Below, one piece after another: positions 1 to 8,500 of a stretch of DNA of 13,922 nucleotides. The stretch covers positions 1-13,922 of the forward strand of contig CAZUON010000065.1 of the NCBI GenBank assembly GCA_964621345.1, written 5' to 3'. Both the position numbers and the translations under genes were made by a program. Each line of letters starts with the position of its first letter. Positions within the stretch are counted from its first letter, which is position 1. This stretch comes from Glaciecola sp964621345. Lineage in GTDB: Bacteria > Pseudomonadota > Gammaproteobacteria > Enterobacterales > Alteromonadaceae. The notes beneath the pieces were generated by a model, which worked only from the letters and a program-made list of their open reading frames with translations, was not told the origin of the DNA and searched no databases.

Positions 1-314
1 TGGCGCACGTGCATTATTGTTACATCGGGCGGGCAAATGGCTTGTACGGCTTCTAATAACTGACGTTTAACGCGTTTTTCCAGGGTCGCCTCTAGCTCAA
101 AGGAGGTGTCGAAGTGGTTTTCAATGCTGTTTTTACTGGCATGAGTCACCAATATGATTTCTTTTAAACCCGCTTGCACGCATTCATTTACTACGTATTG
201 AATGAGGGGTTTGTCTACCACTGGCAGCATTTCTTTTGGAATGGCTTTAGTTGCGGGTAACATCCTTGTGCCTAACCCTGCTACAGGGATAACGGCTTTT
301 TTGACTTGACTCAT
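1..314 (-). CDS. galU: UTP--glucose-1-phosphate uridylyltransferase, N-terminal part (partial, runs off left edge)
   Basis: Makes UDP-glucose from UTP and glucose-1-phosphate in the cytoplasm, the precursor that the neighbouring Ugd oxidises. The 104 codons seen begin MSQVKKAVIPVAGLGTRMLP and contain the nucleotidyltransferase signature G-L-G-T-R (residues 13-17), then the KAIPKEMLPVVDKP stretch, a hallmark of bacterial GalU, followed by QYVVNE and the ILVTHASK region. The ATG at 314-312 is preceded by AGGAAAT at a good distance for a ribosome binding site. The gene lies 55 bp downstream of ugd on the same strand with no evident terminator between them, so the two are probably co-transcribed. 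The C-terminal two-thirds lie outside the window. The family is certain in practice; the only alternative would be a close paralogue such as GalF. Confidence 0.95.
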   Translation of the reverse strand, partial: MSQVKKAVIPVAGLGTRMLPATKAIPKEMLPVVDKPLIQYVVNECVQAGLKEIILVTHASKNSIENHFDTSFELEATLEKRVKRQLLEAVQAICPPDVTIMHVR

Positions 315-369
315 ATTATTTCCTAGTAATGCTAATTTTTTGCAGAAACTTAATTGTTGCAGCGTTTTT

Positions 370-1710
370 TTAGGCTTGCACAATCGACTTTCCGCGACCT
401 ATTCCGTAGTAATGCAATCCGTATTCCGACATGAGCGATGGGTCAAATAAATTTCGACCATCAAATATCACAGGGTCTCTCAACTTGCTTTTAATGAGTT
501 CAAAATCGGGTGCTCTAAAAGCCTGCCACTCGGTACAAATCACCAAGCAATCTGCATCTTGCAAAGCCGACTCTTTGGTGCCCATCAAAGCCAAATCAGA
601 GCGGTCGCCATAAATACGCTGAGTCTCTTCCATGGCTTCAGGGTCGTAGGCTTGCACCTTAGCGCCCTGCTCCCAAAGTTTTTCCATTAATACTCGGCTC
701 GACGCTTCGCGCATATCGTCGGTATTTGGCTTAAACGACAAGCCCCACAACGCAATTGTTTTGCCGTAAATATCGTTGTTGTAAAACTGCATAATATAGT
801 CGAATAGTTTTTCTTTTTGACGATAGTTAACCGCCTCTACCGCTTCTAATACTTTTGCTCTGTAACCTACCTCGTGTGCACTACGAACGAGCGCTTGCAC
901 ATCTTTGGGGAAACATGAGCCACCATATCCACAGCCCGGATAGATAAACTGATAGCCGATTCGAGGGTCGCTACCAATACCTTTGCGCACATTTTCAACA
1001 TCTGCACCAAAACGTTCCGCAAGGTTAGCTATTTCGTTCATGAAACTAATTTTGGTTGCGAGCATGCAGTTTGCTGCGTATTTAGTGAGCTCTGCGCTGC
1101 GCACATCCATCACAATGATTTTGTCGTGATTTCGATTAAACGGCGCGTAAAGTTCGCGCAGCTTTTTCTCGGAGCGTTCGCTCTTAGTGCCTAATATAAT
1201 GCGATCTGGACGCATGCAATCGTTAACCGCCGCGCCCTCTTTTAAAAACTCGGGGTTAGATACCACATCAAAGCTTACGCTTTTATTTAAATCAGCGAGA
1301 ACTTCCGTTACCTTGGCAGTAACTCGGTCGGCAGTGCCAACCGGTACGGTAGATTTATTAATAATAATTTTGTGCGCCTGCATATGCGTAGCAACAGTTT
1401 GCGCTACCGCTAGTACATATTTTAAATCAGCAGAGCCGTCTTCATCGGGCGGAGTGCCCACGGCAATGAATACTACATCACCATGTTTTACGCCTTTTTC
1501 CGCGTCGGTAGTAAATACCACCCTGCCCGCTTCAAAGTTGCTTTTAACCAAAGGCGTTAAACCTGGCTCGTATATCGGAATAATTCCCTTTTCTAAATTG
1601 TCGACCTTGGCTTGGTCAACATCAACGCATACTACGTCGTGTCCTACCTCGGCTAATACTGCGGCTTGTACTAAGCCTACGTAGCCGATTCCGAATACTG
1701 TTACTTTCAT
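370..1710 (-). CDS. ugd: UDP-glucose 6-dehydrogenase
   Basis: Cytoplasmic NAD-dependent enzyme that oxidises UDP-glucose twice to UDP-glucuronate, a precursor of acidic surface polysaccharides. The 446-aa product starts MKVTVFGIGYVGLVQAAVLA, giving the Rossmann G-x-G-x-x-G at its N terminus. The INKSTVPVGT and FLKEGAAVNDCMRPDRIILG segments follow, and PGCGYGGSCFPKD carries the catalytic cysteine (Cys266, codon at 915-913). The C-terminal UDP-binding domain has LWGLSFKPNTDDMREA. Length is normal for the family. I chose the ATG at 1710 rather than an in-frame start at 1746 because the protein then begins directly at the Rossmann strand and AGGACC sits about 6 bp upstream; the extra 12 residues look like leader. 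It is transcribed divergently from the fucose genes and leads into galU. A sigma-70-like promoter is proposed at 1788-1816. Confidence 0.96.
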   Translation of the reverse strand: MKVTVFGIGYVGLVQAAVLAEVGHDVVCVDVDQAKVDNLEKGIIPIYEPGLTPLVKSNFEAGRVVFTTDAEKGVKHGDVVFIAVGTPPDEDGSADLKYVLAVAQTVATHMQAHKIIINKSTVPVGTADRVTAKVTEVLADLNKSVSFDVVSNPEFLKEGAAVNDCMRPDRIILGTKSERSEKKLRELYAPFNRNHDKIIVMDVRSAELTKYAANCMLATKISFMNEIANLAERFGADVENVRKGIGSDPRIGYQFIYPGCGYGGSCFPKDVQALVRSAHEVGYRAKVLEAVEAVNYRQKEKLFDYIMQFYNNDIYGKTIALWGLSFKPNTDDMREASSRVLMEKLWEQGAKVQAYDPEAMEETQRIYGDRSDLALMGTKESALQDADCLVICTEWQAFRAPDFELIKSKLRDPVIFDGRNLFDPSLMSEYGLHYYGIGRGKSIVQA

Positions 1711-1787
1711 TTGGGGTCCTTTTTGAATTTGCAGAATATATCGCAAATGTAACCTAAGTTTGAGCTTAAGTGAGCATCAAGCTAAGA

Positions 1788-1816
1788 AATATAGCACAGG
1801 GATTGCCTCGTCTGAA
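1788..1816 (-). promoter_or_regulatory. Possible sigma-70 promoter for ugd-galU (extended -10)
   Basis: Read on the minus strand, TTCAGA (1816-1811, 4 of 6 matches to TTGACA) is followed by a 17-bp spacer and TATATT (1793-1788, 5 of 6 to TATAAT), with TGC immediately before the -10, matching the extended TGn element. A start near 1781 would leave a leader of about 70 nt before the ugd ATG. Judged by eye only, in AT-rich DNA. Confidence 0.4.
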
Positions 1817-1863
1817 ACACTTTGTACAACACAATTATTCGCTATCTTAGCGACTTAATAAAA

Positions 1864-1908
1864 CACAAAGCGACACATCAAAAAATGTGATGTGAGCCAA
1901 GCTTTGTG
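1864..1908 (+). repeat. Nested imperfect inverted repeat upstream of fcl
   Basis: The outer arms are CACAAAG (1864-1870) and CTTTGTG (1902-1908); the inner arms are CACATC (1874-1879) and GATGTG (1889-1894), with a 9-nt loop. An alternative small hairpin, TTTGTG/CACAAA (1903-1908 with 1914-1919), competes for the right outer arm. It could be a leader RNA stem or a regulator site; it lacks the GC-rich stem and U-tract of a terminator. Confidence 0.4.
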
Positions 1909-2049
1909 AACCACACAAAAAATAATTAAGAGTTTTTGAACACATTGACCATATTGAAGTACCATAGCACTACTTAAAAATACCAAACTACTCTGCAGGT
2001 CATTTATGTATGAGTAATAATAAATGATAAAGCGCAAGGAAACTACGCA

Positions 2050-3012
2050 ATGAAAAACGTGTTTGTAGCCGGTCACCGCGGCATGGTTGGCTCAGCTATT
2101 GTAAGGCAACTCGCAAAACAAGAAGATGTGAGACTCATTTTACGCTCTCGCAACGAACTAAATTTGTCGAATCAAGCGGATGTAGCAGCGTTTTTTTCAG
2201 AAGAAAAAATTGACGAAGTGTACCTTGCAGCTGCAAAAGTTGGTGGCATTGTGGCAAACAATACCTATCCTGCCGATTTTATTTACGAAAACTTAATGAT
2301 TCAGTGCAACATTATTAATGGTGCACATTTAGCAAACGTAAATAAACTGCTGTTTTTAGGCTCCTCTTGTATTTACCCTAAAATGGCCGAGCAACCTATG
2401 GCCGAGCAGGCCTTATTAACCGGCACGCTAGAGCCAACTAACGAACCTTACGCTATTGCAAAAATAGCAGGCATAAAGCTCTGTGAATCTTACAACAGGC
2501 AGCATGGTCGCGATTATCGCAGCGTTATGCCTACTAACTTGTATGGCCCTCACGACAATTTCCACCCAGAAAACTCGCATGTTATTCCCGCCTTACTGCG
2601 CCGCTTTCACGAAGCAAAGTTAAACAACGATGCTAGCGTGACCGCTTGGGGCAGTGGTAAACCCATGCGCGAATTTTTGCATGTAGACGATATGGCCAGC
2701 GCCTCTATTCATGTTATGAACTTGGCAAAAACCATATACGATGAAAACACCGAAGCCATGCTCAGTCATATCAACGTAGGAACAGGTGTTGATTGCACTA
2801 TCCGTGAATTAGTAGAAACCGTGGCAAAAGTCACCGGGTTTGAGGGTACAATTGAGTTTGACAGCAGTAAACCCGACGGCGCTCCACGTAAATTAATGAA
2901 TGTAGAACGATTACGCGCACTAGGTTGGGAGTATAGCTACTCTTTAGAAGAGGGCTTAAAAGATGCCTACCAATGGTTTATAAAAAACCAAGACAACTTT
3001 AGGCAAGCCTAA
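2050..3012 (+). CDS. fcl: GDP-L-fucose synthase
   Basis: Bifunctional epimerase/reductase (also called wcaG) that converts GDP-4-keto-6-deoxy-mannose to GDP-L-fucose with NADPH, acting after GDP-mannose 4,6-dehydratase (Gmd) in the cytoplasm. The 320-aa protein has the short-chain dehydrogenase Rossmann start (AGHRGMVGSAIVRQL, residues 7-21), GSSCIYP (Ser105, Cys107) and the YAIAK motif (Tyr134, Lys138). NLYGPHDNFHPENSHVIPAL and WGSGKPMREFLHVDD complete the family signature. It matches the E. coli enzyme nearly block for block, with catalytic residues shifted by two. The ATG at 2050 is preceded by AAGGAA. It leads the plus-strand operon and is followed after 6 bp by gmm. No gmd gene is in the window, so the substrate must come from a gene elsewhere. 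Confidence 0.97.
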   Translation: MKNVFVAGHRGMVGSAIVRQLAKQEDVRLILRSRNELNLSNQADVAAFFSEEKIDEVYLAAAKVGGIVANNTYPADFIYENLMIQCNIINGAHLANVNKLLFLGSSCIYPKMAEQPMAEQALLTGTLEPTNEPYAIAKIAGIKLCESYNRQHGRDYRSVMPTNLYGPHDNFHPENSHVIPALLRRFHEAKLNNDASVTAWGSGKPMREFLHVDDMASASIHVMNLAKTIYDENTEAMLSHINVGTGVDCTIRELVETVAKVTGFEGTIEFDSSKPDGAPRKLMNVERLRALGWEYSYSLEEGLKDAYQWFIKNQDNFRQA

Positions 3013-3018
3013 ATAACT

Positions 3019-3480
3019 ATGCGTCTTGATCAATCCACCTTTGCAAACATTATTGCGAACACGCCACTGGTATCCATCGACTTATTGGTGCAAAACACGC
3101 GAGGGGAGTTTTTACTAGGCTTTCGAAACAATCGCCCAGCAAAAGACTTTTGGTTTGTACCAGGCGGCCGCATTTTGAAAGACGAAAGGATGCAAGATGC
3201 CTTTAAACGCCTTACTATGGAGGAGCTAGGTATTCAGCGATCAATAGAAAATGCAAAGTTTTTAGGCCCGTACGAGCACTTTTATACAGACTACGTTTTT
3301 GGTTCAGAGCACTCAACTCATTATGTAGTATTGGCCTATTCACTGCGCTTAGAGCTTGCCTTAAGTGATTTACCAGAACAACAACACAGCCAATACCGCT
3401 GGTTTTCAGCAAACGAAATGCGCGAGCGAAACGACGTACATGTACATTCAAGCGTTTATCTTGACGCAATAAAAGCATAA
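3019..3480 (+). CDS. gmm: GDP-mannose mannosyl hydrolase (Nudix family)
   Basis: Hydrolyses GDP-mannose (and related GDP-hexoses) to GDP and the free sugar; in E. coli gmm (nudD) also sits directly after fcl. The 153-aa product follows the family pattern: NTPLVSIDLLVQN, RGEFLLG, NRPAKDFWFVPGGR, then a modified Nudix box. In that box Gly50, Glu56, Arg64, Glu68, Glu69 and Gly71 are kept, but the usual Glu after Arg64 is Leu65, a change typical of this subfamily, which cleaves at the sugar carbon rather than the phosphoanhydride. The EHFYTDYVFGSEHSTHYVV segment supplies the conserved histidines, and QYRWFS lies near the C terminus. The 6-bp gap after fcl indicates co-transcription. It probably adjusts the GDP-mannose/GDP-fucose balance. 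Confidence 0.93.
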   Translation: MRLDQSTFANIIANTPLVSIDLLVQNTRGEFLLGFRNNRPAKDFWFVPGGRILKDERMQDAFKRLTMEELGIQRSIENAKFLGPYEHFYTDYVFGSEHSTHYVVLAYSLRLELALSDLPEQQHSQYRWFSANEMRERNDVHVHSSVYLDAIKA

Positions 3481-3525
3481 AATAGAAACTATAAAAACAA
3501 ACACACGTTAGAAGAGGTTCAAAAG

Positions 3526-4005
3526 GTGATCAAAAAGTTATTAGGGAAACAACAAACGGCGGCGGTTAATCCTGCAGAGGGAAAATTGCTGGCTAGCCAA
3601 CATCCTGAAATAGAGTATCACCTCGATATTTTGTCACCTACCATGATTACCGGTTGGATTTGCCGCAAACACCAAGATGGCTTTAAAGCTTGTTCAATAG
3701 AGATGAAGATTAATGGCGCGCTGATTCGAGACTTTTCTAGCAATATGCCTAGAGCCGATTTAGCCGAAGCGGGCTTTGGCGAGGGGGATCACGGTTTTGA
3801 AGCATCTACCAATTGGCAAAAGTTTGAAGTAGGACGCAATGAGCTCGAATTTACGCTAGATAACGATTTAACGGTTATTCATGAATTTGAGATTTCGCAA
3901 AAAGCACTCATGGTGGCGATGTCTGATCATATCTGCCGTCATTTTGATGAGTCTTTACTGCAGGTGAGTCGCAACCTACTTAACGACCTAGGGCCGAAAG
4001 ATTAA
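3526..4005 (+). CDS. Small stand-alone GWA-domain protein of unknown function
   Basis: A 159-aa soluble protein starting with GTG at 3526, supported by AAGAGG about 9 bp upstream; no closer in-frame ATG precedes the conserved domain. It has no signal peptide or membrane segment. Residues about 31-95 form a module also seen in the 1204-aa and 907-aa proteins: ITGWI (Gly43-Trp44), a run of alternating hydrophobics (SIEMKINGALI), PRADLAEAGFGEGDHGFE (Arg76, Asp78, His89-Gly90-Phe91), then ELEFTLD strands. The strand-rich pattern suggests a small beta-sandwich. I know this pattern from proteobacterial glycosyltransferase proteins but cannot name the family. The C-terminal 40 residues look helical. 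Its position, 45 bp after gmm and 45 bp before a glycosyltransferase gene, suggests a role in glycan assembly, perhaps sugar or partner binding; that is inference. Confidence 0.8.
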   Translation: MIKKLLGKQQTAAVNPAEGKLLASQHPEIEYHLDILSPTMITGWICRKHQDGFKACSIEMKINGALIRDFSSNMPRADLAEAGFGEGDHGFEASTNWQKFEVGRNELEFTLDNDLTVIHEFEISQKALMVAMSDHICRHFDESLLQVSRNLLNDLGPKD

Positions 4006-4050
4006 GCCGGTTTAGTCGCGTAATCCAAGAGCAAAGGAATAAAGTCCAAT

Positions 4051-5265
4051 ATGCGCATTGTTTTGCTCGACCCTGGCTTTGAAGATAACAACTCTCATCA
4101 CGCAAGCGTTAATGCAGCGCTTGCGCAAGCAACTGAACACAAGCAGTACTCGTTAACAATTCTTGCTTCACGAAAATACGATCAAAACCTCAGTACCGAT
4201 TCAACTAAAGCAATCATCCCTTGGTTCAATACGCCCTGCTATATCAATCAGTTAAAAGCCCTAGAAGCCAACAAAGAGCTGCAAATAGCCCAGCAATTTT
4301 GCGACGAGCTTAAAAAAGCCAGCGAGCAAGGACATATTGCCTACAACGATACGTTAATTTTGCACAGCGGCTTTAGCTTTCATATATTGGGCATTGCCAA
4401 GTGGCTTAAACATCTCGACGGTGGTTTTAAGGGTAAAATCATCATTTGCGGTATGTTTTACCCGGGTAAGCAACGCATTCAAAGCAAAGCAGAGCTTAAC
4501 GATTACCTCTGGTTTTTACGCTATAAAATGGCGTTTGCGCTGCTTAAACAGGCTACTTTAAACACAAACACTCCAAACCCCAGTGTACAAATTGCCAGTA
4601 GCTGCCAAGAATATATTGATGCTTATACCAATTGCGCAAAATTACCGATTGAGCTGCACCCTGCAGTTAATTTCACCGCGCCAAAAACACAAAAACCACC
4701 ACACAACATCAAAAAGAAAGTTATTCTCTATTTAGGTAATTTAAAGTTTGATAAGGGCATTGAAGCACTCACAAAGCAGTTGCCCAGCTTACTAAGCACT
4801 TTTAGTGATATTGAGTTTTTTGTGCAGTTTAACCAATCCTCACCCAGTGCCATTAACTTTAAAAAACAACAAGATGCAATACTAAAGCTTAATAGCATAT
4901 ACACCAATCTTGAACTTCATTTACAAGCGCTATCGGCAGATGAATACGAATACCGCCTTGCTACCAGCGACGCTATAGTGCTTTTTTATGAGTACGAGGC
5001 ATACAAAAACAAAACGTCTGGGTTATTGTGGGATGTGACGCGGCATAAACATTTAAGCCTGTTTTGCACTGAAGGCATTTGGGCACAGCGCGAGTATTCT
5101 AGTATGGGCGGTATTCCTATCGTATTTAGTGATAAAAGCAGTTTAATTAGTCAACTGCAAAACTGGCAGGAGCAAGGCAAACAAATACTTGCACTCAACG
5201 AATACGGCCAAAAAATCAATCGTTCTTTTGCCGATTGGTGCTTACAAATCGCGCAAGCGCAATAA
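4051..5265 (+). CDS. Glycosyltransferase, divergent GT-B fold (GT4-like)
   Basis: A 404-aa cytoplasmic protein predicted to transfer a sugar from a nucleotide donor to a growing glycan. The N-terminal half begins with a Rossmann-like strand (MRIVLLDPGFEDNNSHHASV) and contains TLILHSGFSFHILGIAKWL. The C-terminal half restarts with KKKVILYLGNLKFDKGIEAL (Leu228-Gly229-Asn230), the usual entry to the donor-binding domain of GT4 enzymes, followed by FFVQFNQ and SDAIVLFYEYEAYKNKTSGLLWD. The usual E-x7-E segment is only loosely present: SG is kept but the first Glu appears as Asp in LLWDVTRHKH, so it is a distant member and its donor cannot be predicted. The ATG at 4051 has AAAGGA 12 bp upstream, slightly far for a strong site. 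No signal peptide or membrane segment. It lies in the operon between the GWA protein and the three-domain glycosyltransferase. Confidence 0.8.
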   Translation: MRIVLLDPGFEDNNSHHASVNAALAQATEHKQYSLTILASRKYDQNLSTDSTKAIIPWFNTPCYINQLKALEANKELQIAQQFCDELKKASEQGHIAYNDTLILHSGFSFHILGIAKWLKHLDGGFKGKIIICGMFYPGKQRIQSKAELNDYLWFLRYKMAFALLKQATLNTNTPNPSVQIASSCQEYIDAYTNCAKLPIELHPAVNFTAPKTQKPPHNIKKKVILYLGNLKFDKGIEALTKQLPSLLSTFSDIEFFVQFNQSSPSAINFKKQQDAILKLNSIYTNLELHLQALSADEYEYRLATSDAIVLFYEYEAYKNKTSGLLWDVTRHKHLSLFCTEGIWAQREYSSMGGIPIVFSDKSSLISQLQNWQEQGKQILALNEYGQKINRSFADWCLQIAQAQ

Positions 5266-5503
5266 GCTGTATCAACTTGAGGTTACGCGACAAGCACAAT
5301 AAAAAGCAATGTTATAAATACGCGTATTGAATATGCATGCGTTAGTCGTAAATTCAGATTGCATCGCACGTATCAACTCTTTATGCTCTAATGATAAAAA
5401 GTATGGATACAAAAAGGTTTGCGTTTTTTGTAACATTAACCGGAAACACCGTGAATTGATGTTGCGTAAACCTAAACACAACGGGTAGATATTACAAACG
5501 AAT
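5266..5503 (+). other. Intergenic gap inside the glycosyltransferase cluster
   Basis: At 238 bp, this is the largest gap in the plus-strand series. It contains a perfect 12-bp palindrome, AATACGCGTATT (5317-5328), and a weak sigma-70-like pair, TTGAGG (5277-5282) and TAAAAA (5300-5305), with 17-bp spacing. An unsupported 51-codon frame runs from 5333 to 5488. No terminator hairpin was found. The gap suggests that the 1204-aa gene may have its own promoter. Confidence 0.4.
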
Positions 5504-8500
5504 ATGAATCTATTTTTTTTCCCAGATTACACGCCCACTAACCCCTATCAAACTTTAGTTTACTCTGGGTTCACCAGCAACGACGCAAAAGCGCAATTTG
5601 GAAGTATTGAGGATGCCCTGCAGTTTTTAATCGCACATCCAACACAAAAAGCAGTGTTTCATCTCCACTGGCAACACACTATTACGGGCATTGCTCAAAG
5701 TGCTCACGAGCACCGTATTTTTGCTAAAACCTTTATACAAAATATAAAAGCCTTTCAGGGCCTTGGCGGCATAGTCGCGTGGACGGTGCATAACCGACTA
5801 CCTCACGACATTAAATTTAAACGAGCGGAACTCGAGTATCACCAAGCATTGTGCGATCTCGTTGACCTGATTTTTCTGCACAATGCCAGCGCCCTTGCCC
5901 AAATTAAAGAAGTGTATGGAATCGATGCTTCAAAAGTAGCTTTCATCGAACATGGCAACTATATTGATAGCTACCCCAATACTATTTCTCAACAACAAGC
6001 GAGAGAATATCTCAGCATTGCGGAAGATGCCTTCGTATATGGCTTTATTGGGCAACTAAGACCTTACAAAGGTTTAAACGAATTTATAGACGCCACCTAC
6101 GATTTTGCAGGTGATACAAATAGCATTGCGCTTATTGCAGGTAAGGCAGTTTGGCCCTATCAAAAAGGTCAAATTTCTCAGCTTTGCGCCCCTTTAAAAA
6201 ATACGAAAGTGATTGAAGCGTTTATCAGTGATAACGAGCTTCAAATTTATTTAAACGCAGTTGATGTCATTGTACTGCCGTATAAAGAGATTTTAACCTC
6301 GGGTAGCATGATACTTGCGGCCTCTTTTGCAAAACCGGTACTTGTACCTAGCATCGCAAGCTTTAGTGATGTTACAGACTTACCCTTTGTATTTAGCTAC
6401 AACCCAGATAAAAAAGGTGCCTTAGCCGCGGCCATTAAAGCGATAAAAAACCTAGACAAAAATGAGTTAAAGGCACTTGGCGCGCAAGCACTTGAATATG
6501 CTAAAGCTCTCTCTTGGAAAAAGACCGGGCAAAATATGCATAGCCAAATGCTGCAGGCCATTCAAACTTCCAGCGTGGAATATTTGATTGAGTATCAGCT
6601 TGAACAAGACCAGCAGCATCGTTTACTTGCCAATAAACACATTCAACATCGCAACGACTCACAAACAAGCATGGCGGTGTGCGTGGTTAACTATTTTAGC
6701 CACCATCAAGTACAAGACCTGATAAAATCAATTGCGCAAACAGTAAAATCTTCAATTAGTGTGTTTGTATTAGACAACTCACAAGACAGCGCCGAGTATT
6801 CTGCGCTGCGGGCAATTGAGGGAATAGATTGCGTGCTGCGAAGCGAGCGTAATTTAGGCTACGCCGCTGGTAACAACTGTCTTATTAAATTCGCAAAAGA
6901 TAATGGTTACGAGCAAATATGTATTCTTAACCCCGACATTGTGATCACCGAAGACTTGTTTGCCAATATGGCGAGCAACATTAATAAAAATCCGAATGCT
7001 GTTTATTCGCCACTTATTTTAAAAAACGAATCTATCATTTCCTTTTATCGGGCGAGTATAAACAAGCAATCTGATTGCTTAGATATTACTCACGAACTCG
7101 ACGGATGGAAAAAGGAATTTGCACAAACAGGTTTAAAGCCTACCGACTTAGTAAATGGTTGTGCCATGTTTTTTGATGCAAGCATTGTTGATAAGTATGG
7201 CTACCTGCCCGAATCGTACTTTTTATATTTTGAAGAGAGCGATTGGACTATGAGCATTAGGCAACAAGGTGGCCAACTCTTTACCGATGCAAGCCTTAGC
7301 CTCATTCATCAAAAACAAACACAAAAAAATGGCCTGCCGAGCTTAACCTACACCTACTACTTGCTAAGAAACTCGCTAATTTTTGCCGCAAAATATGGTT
7401 ACGACATTGCAAAAACAAAAGAAAAATATCAAAAGTCCTTTGTTACGCCTTGGGCCAAGCGCATTCAAAACAGCAAACCCGATTTTGTATTTTGCTTTGA
7501 AGCAATTTGCCAACTTGCCTTTAGCGACGGCGAGCAAGGAGTAACAGGGCCTAAAGACTTTTTACAAGCCCTGCAGGCGCTTGCGCCAAACAATAATGCG
7601 AGCAATGGCTTTATAGAGGTACTCACCAACAAACGTATTATTGGCTGGGCCATTAGCGATACAAAAGCCGACGCCGACATTGCCAAACTCTTGCTAATAA
7701 ACAACGGAAATATTGAACAGAGCTTTGCATGCTCGCTTGCACGCCAAGATGTAGCCGATATGGGCCACAATAAAATTGCAGGCTTTGATTATAAAGCAGA
7801 TAAAAACTTAGACGTAAAAAACGTAAACATTCTCGATGCTAAATCGCTCAAAGTCATCAAACAAATGGGCGCTGTGCATCAAAACGAACAAGCGCATGCT
7901 CCTGATATTGCTAAAGCCAAGTACAACCCAAGCCTCATTCGTGGTCATATCGATTTTTTCGAAAACGGCAGAATTACCGGCTGGGCTCACGACGAACTGC
8001 ACCCCGACATTGCCGTGGAAGTAGAGCTATTAATTAACGGGCAAGTTTGCAGCTTTGCTATAGCCGATAAGTTCAGAGATGGTCTTAAAAAACGTAAAAA
8101 GAATGGCGGCTACTGTGCGTTTATATTTAACTTAGCCCCAAGCGACCTGCACCTTTATGAGCAAGAAGACTCAGTGGATGTTGCCATACGCGTGAGAGGC
8201 CGGCAGGAAGTGGTCTTTACCAAAGAATTGCGCTTAGCACTGGACGATACAGCCTATAGGCGAGATATGTCCTTAGATGCATTCTATAAATGGTCGTTTT
8301 ACGCTGGCCCAACGCCGTACGGTGAGTTTGAGGCCTCCGACACAATACAAAACGAAATAACCGGCATTAAACAAAAGTTAATGACCATGGCGGCTGAGGC
8401 CAAAACAAAAGGGCAAAGCCAAACGTTCATCTCAATTATTATGCCTGCCTTTAATAGAAGAAAAGAAATAAAGCGCGCAATACAATCGGTGCTACAACAA

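Larger units (their letters stand above)
1711..2049. other. Divergent intergenic region between ugd and fcl
   Basis: This 339-bp gap separates two divergent operons. It holds a plausible minus-strand promoter for ugd (1788-1816) and a nested inverted repeat (1864-1908) in what should be the fcl leader. The fcl side ends with AAGGAA about 9 bp before the fcl ATG. I could not find a convincing -35/-10 pair for fcl: TTGACC at 1945-1950 lacks a partner at 16-18 bp. No JUMPstart/ops-like element was seen. Short reading frames here have no start signal and no recognisable product. Confidence 0.6.

Noticed and set aside
1187..1684. A 165-codon open frame on the plus strand inside ugd
   Set aside because: It is antisense to a clearly conserved ugd, its Thr/Ser/Ala-rich product has no recognisable family, and no ribosome binding site was seen.
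1921..1930. The 10-mer AATAATTAAG shared with 12762-12771
   Set aside because: All but one base is A or T, and such matches are expected by chance in intergenic DNA this AT-rich.
1945..1973. TTGACC as the -35 of an fcl promoter
   Set aside because: At 16-18 bp spacing the -10 position reads GCACTA/CACTAC, with little resemblance to TATAAT.
5333..5488. A 51-codon plus-strand frame (starts MHALVVNSD) and an overlapping 69-codon minus-strand frame in the 5266-5503 gap
   Set aside because: Neither has a Shine-Dalgarno or a recognisable product; the Cys pair in the plus-strand frame (VCVFCN) is not enough to claim a zinc-binding protein. Conservation would be needed.
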